A stretch of 64,000 bases of DNA, from positions 1 through 64,000 of the forward strand of contig NZ_AJLN01000104.1 in the NCBI RefSeq assembly GCF_000317285.1, written 5' to 3'. The notes under the pieces were generated by a model. The model saw nothing but the letters and a program-made list of their open reading frames with translations, had not been told where the DNA came from and ran no database searches. Origin of the DNA: Chlorogloeopsis fritschii PCC 6912. Lineage in GTDB: Bacteria > Cyanobacteriota > Cyanobacteriia > Cyanobacteriales > Nostocaceae. This document shows positions 25,953-34,253 of the stretch, one piece after another (position 1 is the stretch's first letter; each line of letters opens with the position of its first letter). Position numbers and translations under genes: made by a program.

Positions 25953-27392
25953 ATGACTTTGACAATCTACAACACTCTCACTCGTCGCAAAGAACCCTTC
26001 CAGCCGCAAGAATCAGGTCACGTAAAAATGTATTGCTGCGGTGTTACGGTGTACGATTATTGTCATTTGGGTCACGGACGTTCTTACATTGTTTGGGATA
26101 TAGTGCGTCGCTATTTACAGTGGCGGGGGTATAAAGTCCAATATGTGCAAAACTTTACTGATATTGATGATAAAATTCTCAATCGAGCTAATGCAGAGGG
26201 AACTTCTATGCAAGAGGTTTCTGAGCGTTACATCCAAGCTTACTTTGAGGATATCAGGCGCTTAAATGTGATGGATGCTTCTGAGTATCCCCGCGTCACG
26301 GAAAATATTTGGGTTATCCACCAGTTAATTCGGGAACTAGAAAAAAAAGGCTACGCCTACGCCATTGATGGGGATGTTTATTATCAAGTGCAAAACTTTT
26401 CTGAGTATGGCAAGCTTTCTGGGCGTTCTTTGGAAGATATGCAAGCTGGGGCAAGTGGTAGGGTAGATTCAGAAGAGTCATCTGTTAACAAGAAGCATAA
26501 CCCATTTGATTTTGCTTTATGGAAAGCGGCAAAACCAGGGGAACCAGCGTGGGATTCGCCGTGGGGTAAGGGGCGTCCGGGGTGGCATATTGAATGTTCA
26601 GCAATGGTGCGATCGCTCTTAGGTGATACGATTGATATTCACGGTGGTGGCGGCGATTTGGTATTTCCCCACCATGAAAACGAAATTGCCCAATCGGAAG
26701 TTATTACTCTTAAGCCACTCGCACGTTACTGGATGCATAACGGCATGGTGACAGTGAACGGTGAAAAGATGTCTAAATCGTTGGGTAATTTTACAACGAT
26801 TCGCCAGTTACTCAATCAAGGCGTCGATCCGAATGCAATCCGTTTATTTGTCTTGCAAGCCCATTATCGTAAGCCTCTAGATTTTACAAAAGATGCCATC
26901 ATTTCCGCTGAAAATGCTTGGAAGACGCTCAAAGAAGCTTTGCTTTTCAATTCAAAATTAAAGAACTTCCGCCTCCTACCTCTTGCAATGCCCAATCCCT
27001 ATGTTGAAAGCTTTCAGAGGGCAATGGATGATGACTTTAACACAGCTGCTGCCTTAGCGGTTCTATTTGAATTGGCAAAAGAATTGCGTCGTGAAGGAAA
27101 CTTGCTTATCCATCAAGGCAAGACTGATACCCCTTTAGAAACGATTGAGCAGCAGTGGCAAACGTTAGTTCACTTAGCACAGGTTTTAGGACTAGAAGCA
27201 GTGCTAAATGAGGAAGCGGATACTAAACAAGAAGATTTAAGTAATGCAGACATTGAAACTTTAATTCAACAGCGACAAGATGCACGTAAAGAGCGCAATT
27301 TTGCCGAAGCCGATCGCATACGCAACCAATTACAAGCAGTAGGAGTAATATTAATCGATAAACCAGATGGTACAACTGTGTGGCATTGGTAA
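25953..27392 (+). CDS. cysS: Cysteinyl-tRNA synthetase
   Basis: 479 residues. It has the HIGH-like CHLGHGR, KMSKS (GEKMSKSLGN) and zinc ligands: the first Cys of CCGVTVYD, GWHIECSAM, and HHENE. It charges tRNA(Cys) with cysteine. Length is normal for the family. It is the third gene behind the Zur-type box and shares an operon with hisI. It is either the only CysRS or a second copy; a search of the genome would decide. A MITE copy lies 31 bp after its stop. Confidence 0.95.
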   Translation: MTLTIYNTLTRRKEPFQPQESGHVKMYCCGVTVYDYCHLGHGRSYIVWDIVRRYLQWRGYKVQYVQNFTDIDDKILNRANAEGTSMQEVSERYIQAYFEDIRRLNVMDASEYPRVTENIWVIHQLIRELEKKGYAYAIDGDVYYQVQNFSEYGKLSGRSLEDMQAGASGRVDSEESSVNKKHNPFDFALWKAAKPGEPAWDSPWGKGRPGWHIECSAMVRSLLGDTIDIHGGGGDLVFPHHENEIAQSEVITLKPLARYWMHNGMVTVNGEKMSKSLGNFTTIRQLLNQGVDPNAIRLFVLQAHYRKPLDFTKDAIISAENAWKTLKEALLFNSKLKNFRLLPLAMPNPYVESFQRAMDDDFNTAAALAVLFELAKELRREGNLLIHQGKTDTPLETIEQQWQTLVHLAQVLGLEAVLNEEADTKQEDLSNADIETLIQQRQDARKERNFAEADRIRNQLQAVGVILIDKPDGTTVWHW

Positions 27393-27423
27393 ACGCGAAT
27401 TGCTCGCAAACAATAAAAAATTC

Positions 27424-27533
27424 GGCGTTGCTCAATTGCAGTATGAAATTTAAAAATCAGGCATTAAAAACTCTTATTCTCCGCGGCTGGTGCGCCTCTG
27501 CGTGACAAATTCATACATTAAATCAGCAACGCC
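27424..27533. mobile_element. MITE-like element, family A, copy 4 (110 bp)
   Basis: Ends GGCGTTGCTCAATTGCAG and complement GGCGTTGCTGATTTAATG; interior inverted relative to copies 1 and 3. Flanked by AAAAATTC on both sides (27416-27423, 27534-27541), a perfect 8-bp target duplication. Confidence 0.9.
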
Positions 27534-27557
27534 AAAAATTCAGTTCTTGAGACGCAT

Positions 27558-28733
27558 TTATTTAATTTTTTTCCGTGCTGCATCGCGTACTTGTTGATTC
27601 AGCAGATATCCAAAGCCGCAAGCTTCGAGACGAGAAACTAGTTCATCACGGGTATGTCCCAAGGCTTTAGCTGTAGCGTCAATATTCCATTTATATTTTG
27701 CTAATTGGCTGAGTAAGTACACGCGACGAGTTTGGGCAGCTGATAAACGGTAAGTTTTAAGATATTCTAATTCTCCGTTATCTCGCACGATCGCCTCGCC
27801 AATATGGTTTTCTTCTTTGGGTAGTAGGTTAGTGATAAACCGTTGCATTTGGAATGGCCCGGCAGTATATACTATCTGGGATTGGATCTGGCGTTGTAGC
27901 AACCCTTCGGCCATGAATCCTTGAAATGAAGCCCAATCTGCGCGCATTTTAGCGATCGCTCCTCTTAAATCTGTCAAACTATGAATTTGAGCATCATCCA
28001 CAGATAGAGCCATTGGGTAGGTTGTATTGTACATAAGGCTGTATTCGTAAATCAGTTCACCGTAAAAGTCTTCTAAAAGGCTAGTGTGCAAAGCACGGTA
28101 ATCTTCTGGCGTGGGAACTACAAAAGCAGAGGCTAAAGCTTCAGCGACAAATACTAATACACCAACTTGTCTTTCATGGATTTCAAACACTCGCAAAGCA
28201 TCTTCCAACCCTGCGATGTAACGTCCGCTAACAGATGATTCGTAGCGTGAACCCAGTCCGTGAGACAGGGCATATTTAGAATACTCGCTCCAAGCAATGT
28301 CCGGGCCAGAAAAAAACAATGATAGGAAACCTTCCATTGCTAGGTGTAAAGGTAAAAATCTCAGTTGATTGCTTGATTCCCGCTTAACCATGCGGTGCAT
28401 TAAGCGCACGCTTGCACAACAGGAATTAAAACTCTTACCATCACGCTTGAGCATCTGTCCACCAAAGCTGGCTACTGGACTGCCGTCATCACTCCAAGAC
28501 ATCACCAAGCCATGAGGCACATAAGAAAAATATTTCATGCCGGGTTCGGTGATTTTACCCTCTAGGGAGACAACCGCAATATCTTCATCGTAGGAACGAC
28601 GTAGCAAGCGCAAATCACCCTGCACTTGTTGCCGCAGTAATGGCACAATACGCACTGCACCCCGGATTTGGGAAGGCGCAATTTGCAGTCCTTTCAGGGA
28701 TATATCTGTTAATAAACTTTTTGTTTTTGCCAT
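27558..28733 (-). CDS. Unplaced 391-aa protein next to the Ro60-like gene
   Basis: No motif I can name with certainty. The N-terminal ~150 residues are beta-rich (GAVRIVPLLRQQ, DIAVVSLEGKITEPG, YVPHGLVMSWSDDGSPVASFGG), the C-terminal ~55 residues are helical with a possible Fis-like HTH (YKWNIDATAKALGHTRDELVSRLEA is one stretch; key residues A, T, L). It may correspond to a family called ARPP-2 near RNA-repair genes; that is from memory and unchecked. Last of three genes on the minus strand (alr0857-type, Ro60-like, this). The ATG is at 28733. Function unknown; the context suggests RNA metabolism (inference). Confidence 0.6.
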   Translation of the reverse strand: MAKTKSLLTDISLKGLQIAPSQIRGAVRIVPLLRQQVQGDLRLLRRSYDEDIAVVSLEGKITEPGMKYFSYVPHGLVMSWSDDGSPVASFGGQMLKRDGKSFNSCCASVRLMHRMVKRESSNQLRFLPLHLAMEGFLSLFFSGPDIAWSEYSKYALSHGLGSRYESSVSGRYIAGLEDALRVFEIHERQVGVLVFVAEALASAFVVPTPEDYRALHTSLLEDFYGELIYEYSLMYNTTYPMALSVDDAQIHSLTDLRGAIAKMRADWASFQGFMAEGLLQRQIQSQIVYTAGPFQMQRFITNLLPKEENHIGEAIVRDNGELEYLKTYRLSAAQTRRVYLLSQLAKYKWNIDATAKALGHTRDELVSRLEACGFGYLLNQQVRDAARKKIK

Positions 28734-28815
28734 AGCGATTTTTATTAATCTAGGTTTTTGGGTTATTCACATCTTGCACCAGTTCCAACAGCCTGGAGGC
28801 GGCAGCCCATGAACC

Positions 28816-28862
28816 CTCGTTACCAGGTTCAACCTAGTAACGAGAACTAGAGCCTCTGGCTC
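28816..28862. repeat. REP hairpin (CTCGTTACCAGG family), copy 1
   Basis: CTCGTTACCAGG, loop TTCAA, then CCTAGTAACGAG, followed by AACTAGAGCCTCTGGCTCT. The same hairpin plus tail occurs at 61316-61363 and, partly, near 43722-43768 next to a RAYT gene. Confidence 0.85.
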
Positions 28863-28864
28863 TC

Positions 28865-30286
28865 TCAATTTAAAAATTGCTCTACTCTTTGTGCTAGATA
28901 TATTTCTAGTTCTGATAAGGGTGCAGAACCTTCGGCAAAACGAGCAAAGTTGAGCATGGTTGGTAAATCTTCTGCGTCTCTTAGCCCTACGGTGGGGATG
29001 AATGGGCTGAGGGTGCGTAAGGAAAAGTCGTCGGAATTAAATACAGGGTTGCAATGAATTATAGAAGTTCGCCGTTTGGGGTCTAATTTATGACGGTAGA
29101 CACGCAAGACTTCGGCTGCTCCATTGGGTGGATCGTTTTCGCAACCATCGGAAATAATTACTATTAACTCGGCTCCCGATCCCAAAGCTGCTAACAGTGG
29201 TGTTGCTAAGTCAGTCTGTCCACGGGCGCTTACTTGTAATGAATCTTCTACGGGTACTGTCCAAAAAGCTCGGTATTCTCTAGCTGCGGCTTGTAACAGA
29301 TAGTGTGCAGCCATAGCTACACCCAGGGGACGGCGGCGCTTTTCGCTAGAGCCAGAACTAGAGTAACTGCAATCTAAAACGGCTGCAACTTTTCCTAGTT
29401 TGAGGGGTGCTTTTTTTAACATTAAACGCGCCGATCGCTCTAAGGCTTGGTGTAAAATTTCTCGTTGTTGTTGTCGTATCTCCCCAGGTAAGGAAAGGAT
29501 GTATAATGCCAGCTTGGTTAAGGGCAGACGACCAAAATCCACATTGATTTCAGTTTCTGTACGTTCCGCCGCACCTTGCAAACGCAACTTTTCCCCTAAA
29601 GTCATTTGCTGTTGAATTCGAGATAAGAACACATCACGGGGAACTTTGTGTTTAACCGCAAATCCTTCGGCGATGGTGAAAGGTAAATTATAAATAGCTT
29701 CGGCGCTGTAATGTGCTTGGCGAAACTGTTCAAATAACTGGGTTGAGTAAGACTTTTGCTTCCAGTTACGGAAGAGGAAAGTACCTAATTCGCCGTGCAG
29801 TTTGAGGTGTGCGTGCGTGGCGATCACTCTGACTTTAGCGCGGTACTTAACAGCATCAAAACTTATATCACGCCGCATACTTAAATAATCGCGGGCGATC
29901 GCTCTACTGCGTCTATTATTAATTCTGCGTTGTCGTAACTGTTGTAAAACTCCCCAAGCTCGCTGTGGCGGTAAGGCGTTGAGTGCATGGGCAATTAGTG
30001 CGCCTTCTTCTTGGCGATGTTCTGGGAGTGTGTCTTTTCCTGTCGCTAGTAATTTTAAGATGATTTGAGCTTGGTTGAAGTGGTTGATACCTGCTGCTAA
30101 AGTCCGGGCATATAGCAAGCGGTAATTACCGAGAATGTAATCATGTAAAAAGTCAATTGATACACGTTGACCGTAAGCATCATCATAAAATTCTTTTTGT
30201 CCGGTGCAGGCGAGACAGGCATTGATGAACATTACTAAGTCTTCTCGCGCTACTTGTTCAACACGGTTGGTATAGTTATTATTCAT
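28865..30286 (-). CDS. Ro60-like RNA-binding protein (TROVE-like helices plus vWA domain)
   Basis: 473 residues. Residues ~1-295 are helical in the manner of the TROVE ring; ~298-470 are a vWA domain with an intact MIDAS: VLDCSYSSSGS (DxSxS, D near 305), GQTDLATPLL, and VIISDGCEN. The stretch LRVYRHKLDPKRRTSIIHCN matches the Ro60 vWA pattern (LREYRKKMD...AKLIV in human Ro60). Ro60/Rsr proteins bind misfolded RNAs and Y RNAs in RNA quality control. Two Y-RNA-like structured copies lie immediately upstream on the same strand (30346-30539), as Y RNA lies next to rsr in Deinococcus. In an operon with the genes on either side. Other vWA-type RNA or conflict proteins are possible, but the Ro60 features are the best match. 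Confidence 0.78.
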   Translation of the reverse strand: MNNNYTNRVEQVAREDLVMFINACLACTGQKEFYDDAYGQRVSIDFLHDYILGNYRLLYARTLAAGINHFNQAQIILKLLATGKDTLPEHRQEEGALIAHALNALPPQRAWGVLQQLRQRRINNRRSRAIARDYLSMRRDISFDAVKYRAKVRVIATHAHLKLHGELGTFLFRNWKQKSYSTQLFEQFRQAHYSAEAIYNLPFTIAEGFAVKHKVPRDVFLSRIQQQMTLGEKLRLQGAAERTETEINVDFGRLPLTKLALYILSLPGEIRQQQREILHQALERSARLMLKKAPLKLGKVAAVLDCSYSSSGSSEKRRRPLGVAMAAHYLLQAAAREYRAFWTVPVEDSLQVSARGQTDLATPLLAALGSGAELIVIISDGCENDPPNGAAEVLRVYRHKLDPKRRTSIIHCNPVFNSDDFSLRTLSPFIPTVGLRDAEDLPTMLNFARFAEGSAPLSELEIYLAQRVEQFLN

Positions 30287-30345
30287 AAAGTTTACTCACG
30301 CAAAGGCGCAGAGACGCAGAGAGAAAGAGTTAAAAGTAATTTTGA

Positions 30346-30422
30346 GTTCGGGGAAAGAACAGTATGATTAGGTTGGACAACTTAACAGGTTGGAACGGAA
30401 GTCATACTAAAGTCCCGCGAAC
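30346..30422 (-). ncRNA. Y-RNA-like structured RNA, copy nearest the Ro60-like gene
   Basis: On the minus strand: lower stem GUUCG with CGAAC, one bulged C, then GGGA with UCCC; an upper stem AGUAUGA with UCAUACU (7 bp, perfect); then a loop with a small CAAC/GUUG helix. It is about 41 nt shorter than the gap to the gene start and lies in its 5' region. Terminal blocks GUUCGCGGGACU and CUUUCCCCGAAC are shared with the second copy. No coding frame accounts for this. Confidence 0.68.
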
Positions 30423-30454
30423 AATAAATTCTCTGCGTCTCAATTTGATTGGGG

Positions 30455-30539
30455 TGCTGTTCGGGGAAAGGCGGCACGACTAACTAGGACAGTTTCAGAA
30501 TCTGGTTTCGGAAATCATGCCAGAGTCCCGCGAACAGCA
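30455..30539 (-). ncRNA. Y-RNA-like structured RNA, upstream copy
   Basis: On the minus strand: lower stem UGCUGUUCG with CGAACAGCA (9 bp), a single bulged C on the 5' side, GGGA with UCCC, then GGCAUGA with UCGUGCC (7 bp with one U-G wobble), then a loop with CAG/CUG. Between copies the upper stem changes at both partners (A-U to G-C, U-A to C-G), which is compensatory. On the plus strand the wobble would be a C-A mismatch, so the minus strand is favoured, the strand of the Ro60-like gene. Confidence 0.72.
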
Positions 30540-30550
30540 AGACTGAATTA

Positions 30551-30919
30551 CTAAGCGTGACAGAGTTGTTGTTTTTGAGATAGCTGTTGCAGTAATAATT
30601 CCACAGATGGAGTTAGATTTGTGAGGAAAACTCCTGTTTCACTATTGGCAGTTGATGTGATCCAAATACCTTTTAGAGTAACTTCCAGCCATGAGGAATC
30701 ACAAAAACAAAACTCTATCAAATTCGCTTGAGCTAGCTTTTCTAAAATAGCTAAAAGGGATGATTCAGTAGGTAATAGAAAAGCCGCAGTGCTTGGTTCC
30801 ATATAAATATTTGTGCCAGTGGTGAGAGCCAAATTTACTCTTTGATTTACCCAATTTTCTAAAGGTATATTGAGATAATCTAGGTTAAAGCTATTTTTGG
30901 TGTAAGTCAGTTTTAACAT
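30551..30919 (-). CDS. alr0857-type small cyanobacterial protein
   Basis: 122 residues. N-terminus MLKLTYTKNSFNLDYL, then PLENWVNQRVNLALTTGTNIYMEP in two stretches, and STAAFLLPTESSLLAIL. I recognise this as the small protein family named after Anabaena alr0857; function unknown. No signal peptide. It is the first of three minus-strand genes around the Y-like RNAs, which start 12 bp after its stop, so the RNAs could be processed from its transcript. Confidence 0.7.
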   Translation of the reverse strand: MLKLTYTKNSFNLDYLNIPLENWVNQRVNLALTTGTNIYMEPSTAAFLLPTESSLLAILEKLAQANLIEFCFCDSSWLEVTLKGIWITSTANSETGVFLTNLTPSVELLLQQLSQKQQLCHA

Positions 30920-31117
30920 ATAAAATAAAAAGGGAATAGTTATTATTTGTGTGCTTTGGTTGACTGAATCTATAAAATCAGAATATTCGGGGGAATTTCC
31001 CCTCAGCTAATTGTGGATGTACAATCGGAAATGCTTGTGAAATCGAGTTTAGACAGTTAAGGGAAGTTGCTAAACTTGGGGGAATCCCCGAACTTTGTTC
31101 AGTCGATAATAACGACA

Positions 31118-34045
31118 ATGGCAAGAGCAAGTTATGGCCCAGAGGCGAAAAAGCGATCGCGGCATTTATTAGAGACGCTGTTAGCCTATGCTAATGACGC
31201 CATAGATTGTGATGAAGCAGCTTTAGATGCCCTGCGCCCTCAGATCCAAACTCGCTGGCAAAGTGAAACTCGTCTAGTTGTCAGAACTAAGGTGAGATTT
31301 TTGCAAGCTTTAACAGGGTTAACATCAAGTCAATTAACATCTGAACAAATCAAAGAAGCTTTAAAGCGGTTTGCAGATTTTTTAGAAATCTTAGAAGATA
31401 ATCGCCCATCTCGTGGAGGCTCAGAAACTTGGCACTTCACTTTAAATCTCTGGTACAAACGCCAAGATACAGCAGCCAACTTACAAAAATTTGATTGGGA
31501 GTGGGAAAGCCGCCGCCCAGAGAAGTCCAAACAAGTAACAGCACAGACAAGGGGAGAAGTCAGACAAGCTCAAAATTCTCCCTTATCTTCATCTCTGCCA
31601 TCACTCGACTGGCAAGAAATATGTCGCGCTAATCTGAATAGTCGCCTGACTACTAATCCTCTCACCTGTGCAGATGGTGTAACTTTTGATTTGGAACAAG
31701 TTTACGTACCTTTGGGTTTGGTGCAGCGAAAAAAACGTCTGAGCGATCGCACTGATGTGACTCCGCAAGAGGGTTCGCGGTTATATGAACCAGAAGACTT
31801 GGATATTACTCAAACTTTTGACCATGATGAGTTTATCCAACAAGTGTTAGGAAATAAGCAAAGTCAGCGAATTGCAATTGTTGGCGAACCAGGAGCAGGA
31901 AAAACTACTTTATTACAAAAGATTGCTCTTTGGTTGTTGGATAATACTACAGATTTACCTGTTTGGATTTCATTAGCAGATTTACAAGGTAAAACTCTAG
32001 AACAGTATTTAATTCAAGACTGGCTACCTTCAGCTCTTCATAAGTTGAGGGTTCCACCAGAAATCGAAGATGCATTCTGCGAACAGTTTAACCAGGGAAG
32101 AGTTTGGTTACTTTTGGATGCAGTAGATGAAATGGTAATTGAATCTACTAACACCTTGGCGAAAATTGCTAGTTTCCTGAAAGGTTGGGTAGGCGATGCC
32201 ACAGTTATTCTTACCTCTCGGCTAAATATTTGGGATGGGGGGAAGAATGCTTTAGAAAATTTTGACACTTATTGCAATCTGCATTTTACTTACGGCGAAG
32301 CTCAGACACAGGATCGGGTAGGGCAATTTATTTGTCGCTGGTTTCAACACAACCCGGCTTTAGGGGAAAAATTGCGAACTGAGCTAAACCAACCAGAAAG
32401 ACGACGAATCAAGGATACAGTAAAAAATCCTTTACGCTTGGCGTTGTTGTGTCGGATTTGGGGCATCACTCAAGGAGAATTGCCTAATAGTAAAGCGATG
32501 CTTTATCAGCAATTTGTTGAGGCAATTTATGAGTGGAAACAAGACCTTTTTCCTACTACTGAAAAAGAGCGACAGCAGTTAAATAAAGCACTAGGAAAAT
32601 TAGCACTATTAGCTATTGCTCGCGAACAAACCAAGTTCCGTCTGAGACATCGTTTTGTTTGTCAAGTTTTAGGCACTCCTGATGATGGTTTATTTCAATT
32701 AGCACTCCAATTAGGGTGGTTGAATCAAGTGGGTATGTCGGAAATAACGGGAGAAAAAGTTTATGCTTTCTACCATCCGACTTTTCAGGAATATTTTGCG
32801 GCTCAAGCTATTACAAATTGGCGTTTTTTTCTATTCGGTAGTGGGGAAGATTATTTACTTTCCCATGAAAGCAGTTACCGGATTTTTGAACCGCAGTGGC
32901 GAGAGGTAATTTTGCTTTGGCTGGGTAGGGATGATGTACCACAAATTGAGAAACAGGAGTTTATTCAAGCACTCACTCAATTTGAGGATGGATGCGGGGG
33001 ATTTTATAATTATCAAGCTTATTTTCTGGCGGCGCAGGGAATTGCTGAGTTTACAAGTTGCCAACAAGCTGATGAAATTGTTTGGCAGTTAATCAAGTGG
33101 CGTTTTGGTTACTTTCATCCCCAAAAACAAAAATGGTGTAGATATCCATCACCAATTGTTGAGGGTGCGCGAATAGCTTTACTTAAAACCGATCGCACTC
33201 AAGCGATCGCCTGCTTAGAAAAATTTATTACTTCTTGCCAAAATGAGTTTGATAGTTGGAATGCAGCCTATAGTTTAGGCAAAACTTTTGACCCTGGTAA
33301 TCAGATTGCGATCGCCTCTCTGGAAAATCTTGTTAAAATAGCTCGTCATGAGACTATCCGTTGGCAAGCTGCCTACAGCCTAGCCAGAGTTGATGCAGAA
33401 AATCAAACAGCTATTACTGCATTGATAGAAATTATTAATACTACTAACAATGAATCTATTTGCCGCAAGGCTGCCTATAGTTTAGGTAAAATTGATTCCA
33501 AAAATTTACTTGCTATTTCTACGTTAAAAAAAATTGCCGCATCAGCCACAGATTCATCTCAGCGTCGCCAAGCGGTAGAGAATTTAGCTACTCTACGCGG
33601 TGAAGAAATTACAAATAAATCGCAGAGGAAACGAACACAAACAAAGAAATTATCTTTGTCTGTTTTACCTGAAAAAATTACAGCCTTAATCCGTGGTATC
33701 TCCTCCTCTGATGATGAAGACACCAAAAGACGCAGAGCTTATAAATTAGCCCAATTTGACCCAGGAAATACTATTGCATTTACAACCTTACTACAATTAG
33801 TTAAATCAACCCAAAATATATCCTTACGCAAACGTACAGTAGATAATTTAAAAGAAATTCTGATTGATGAACAGTTGCCAAAAGTGATTGTTTACCTAAA
33901 AGATTATTTTACTGATACATTACAGGAACACGAGTTAGAATCCCATCGAGATGATTACAAATTGATGTGGTACTGTGCCGAAAATATGACTTATCAGGAG
34001 TTTTATCAAGCTTGGCATAGCCAAAGTGGTACGGTGATACCATAA
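31118..34045 (+). CDS. NACHT-type STAND NTPase with N-terminal effector-associated domain and HEAT repeats
   Basis: 975 residues from ATG 31118; the frame is open back to a TTG at 31067. Residues 1-140 are a helical domain ending in WHFTLNLWYKRQDTAANLQ-like sequence followed by FDWEWE, seen in many cyanobacterial NACHT/NB-ARC/WD40 proteins. Residues ~230-560 are the NTPase: Walker A GEPGAGKTTLL (about 255), Walker B VWLLLDAVDEM (about 330), sensor STSR-like TSRLNIWD, and FYHPTFQEYFAA in the winged-helix end. Residues ~690-830 carry HEAT-like repeats (RWQAAYSLARVD, CRKAAYSLGKID). STAND NTPases of this form act as sensors in immunity or programmed responses. No toxin or protease domain is visible. 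It is divergent from the Ro60-like operon, with about 200 bp between. Confidence 0.85.
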   Translation: MARASYGPEAKKRSRHLLETLLAYANDAIDCDEAALDALRPQIQTRWQSETRLVVRTKVRFLQALTGLTSSQLTSEQIKEALKRFADFLEILEDNRPSRGGSETWHFTLNLWYKRQDTAANLQKFDWEWESRRPEKSKQVTAQTRGEVRQAQNSPLSSSLPSLDWQEICRANLNSRLTTNPLTCADGVTFDLEQVYVPLGLVQRKKRLSDRTDVTPQEGSRLYEPEDLDITQTFDHDEFIQQVLGNKQSQRIAIVGEPGAGKTTLLQKIALWLLDNTTDLPVWISLADLQGKTLEQYLIQDWLPSALHKLRVPPEIEDAFCEQFNQGRVWLLLDAVDEMVIESTNTLAKIASFLKGWVGDATVILTSRLNIWDGGKNALENFDTYCNLHFTYGEAQTQDRVGQFICRWFQHNPALGEKLRTELNQPERRRIKDTVKNPLRLALLCRIWGITQGELPNSKAMLYQQFVEAIYEWKQDLFPTTEKERQQLNKALGKLALLAIAREQTKFRLRHRFVCQVLGTPDDGLFQLALQLGWLNQVGMSEITGEKVYAFYHPTFQEYFAAQAITNWRFFLFGSGEDYLLSHESSYRIFEPQWREVILLWLGRDDVPQIEKQEFIQALTQFEDGCGGFYNYQAYFLAAQGIAEFTSCQQADEIVWQLIKWRFGYFHPQKQKWCRYPSPIVEGARIALLKTDRTQAIACLEKFITSCQNEFDSWNAAYSLGKTFDPGNQIAIASLENLVKIARHETIRWQAAYSLARVDAENQTAITALIEIINTTNNESICRKAAYSLGKIDSKNLLAISTLKKIAASATDSSQRRQAVENLATLRGEEITNKSQRKRTQTKKLSLSVLPEKITALIRGISSSDDEDTKRRRAYKLAQFDPGNTIAFTTLLQLVKSTQNISLRKRTVDNLKEILIDEQLPKVIVYLKDYFTDTLQEHELESHRDDYKLMWYCAENMTYQEFYQAWHSQSGTVIP

Positions 34046-34167
34046 ACAAAAACCCACTACTCTGAGACTCCATTGCTGGATTACCAAATAGTATGGGTGA
34101 TTGCATTTGAGCTTTGCATCGATGCTGAAAAACGAACCTGGCACGACATCATTATTCAAATCTATTT

Positions 34168-34197
34168 TCCCCCCTTGGAAAGAGGGGTTAGGGGGGA
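34168..34197. terminator. Palindromic CCCCCCTT...AAGGGG-type repeat after the NACHT gene
   Basis: TCCCCCCTTGGAAAGAGGGG followed by TTAGGGGGGA: a long C/G inverted repeat common in Nostocales genomes. It could terminate the NACHT gene and the convergent methyltransferase gene. Confidence 0.6.
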
Positions 34198-34253
34198 TAG
34201 CAAAACTTTGAAAACAGACTCTAGTTAGAAAATAGCTTGCGGGGTAGTCACAT

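Noticed and set aside
30346-30539. Calling the structured RNAs tRNA genes or tRNA-like
   Set aside because: No T-loop GGTTCGAAT-type arm, no CCA-type acceptor layout; the stem-bulge-stem design fits Y RNAs better.
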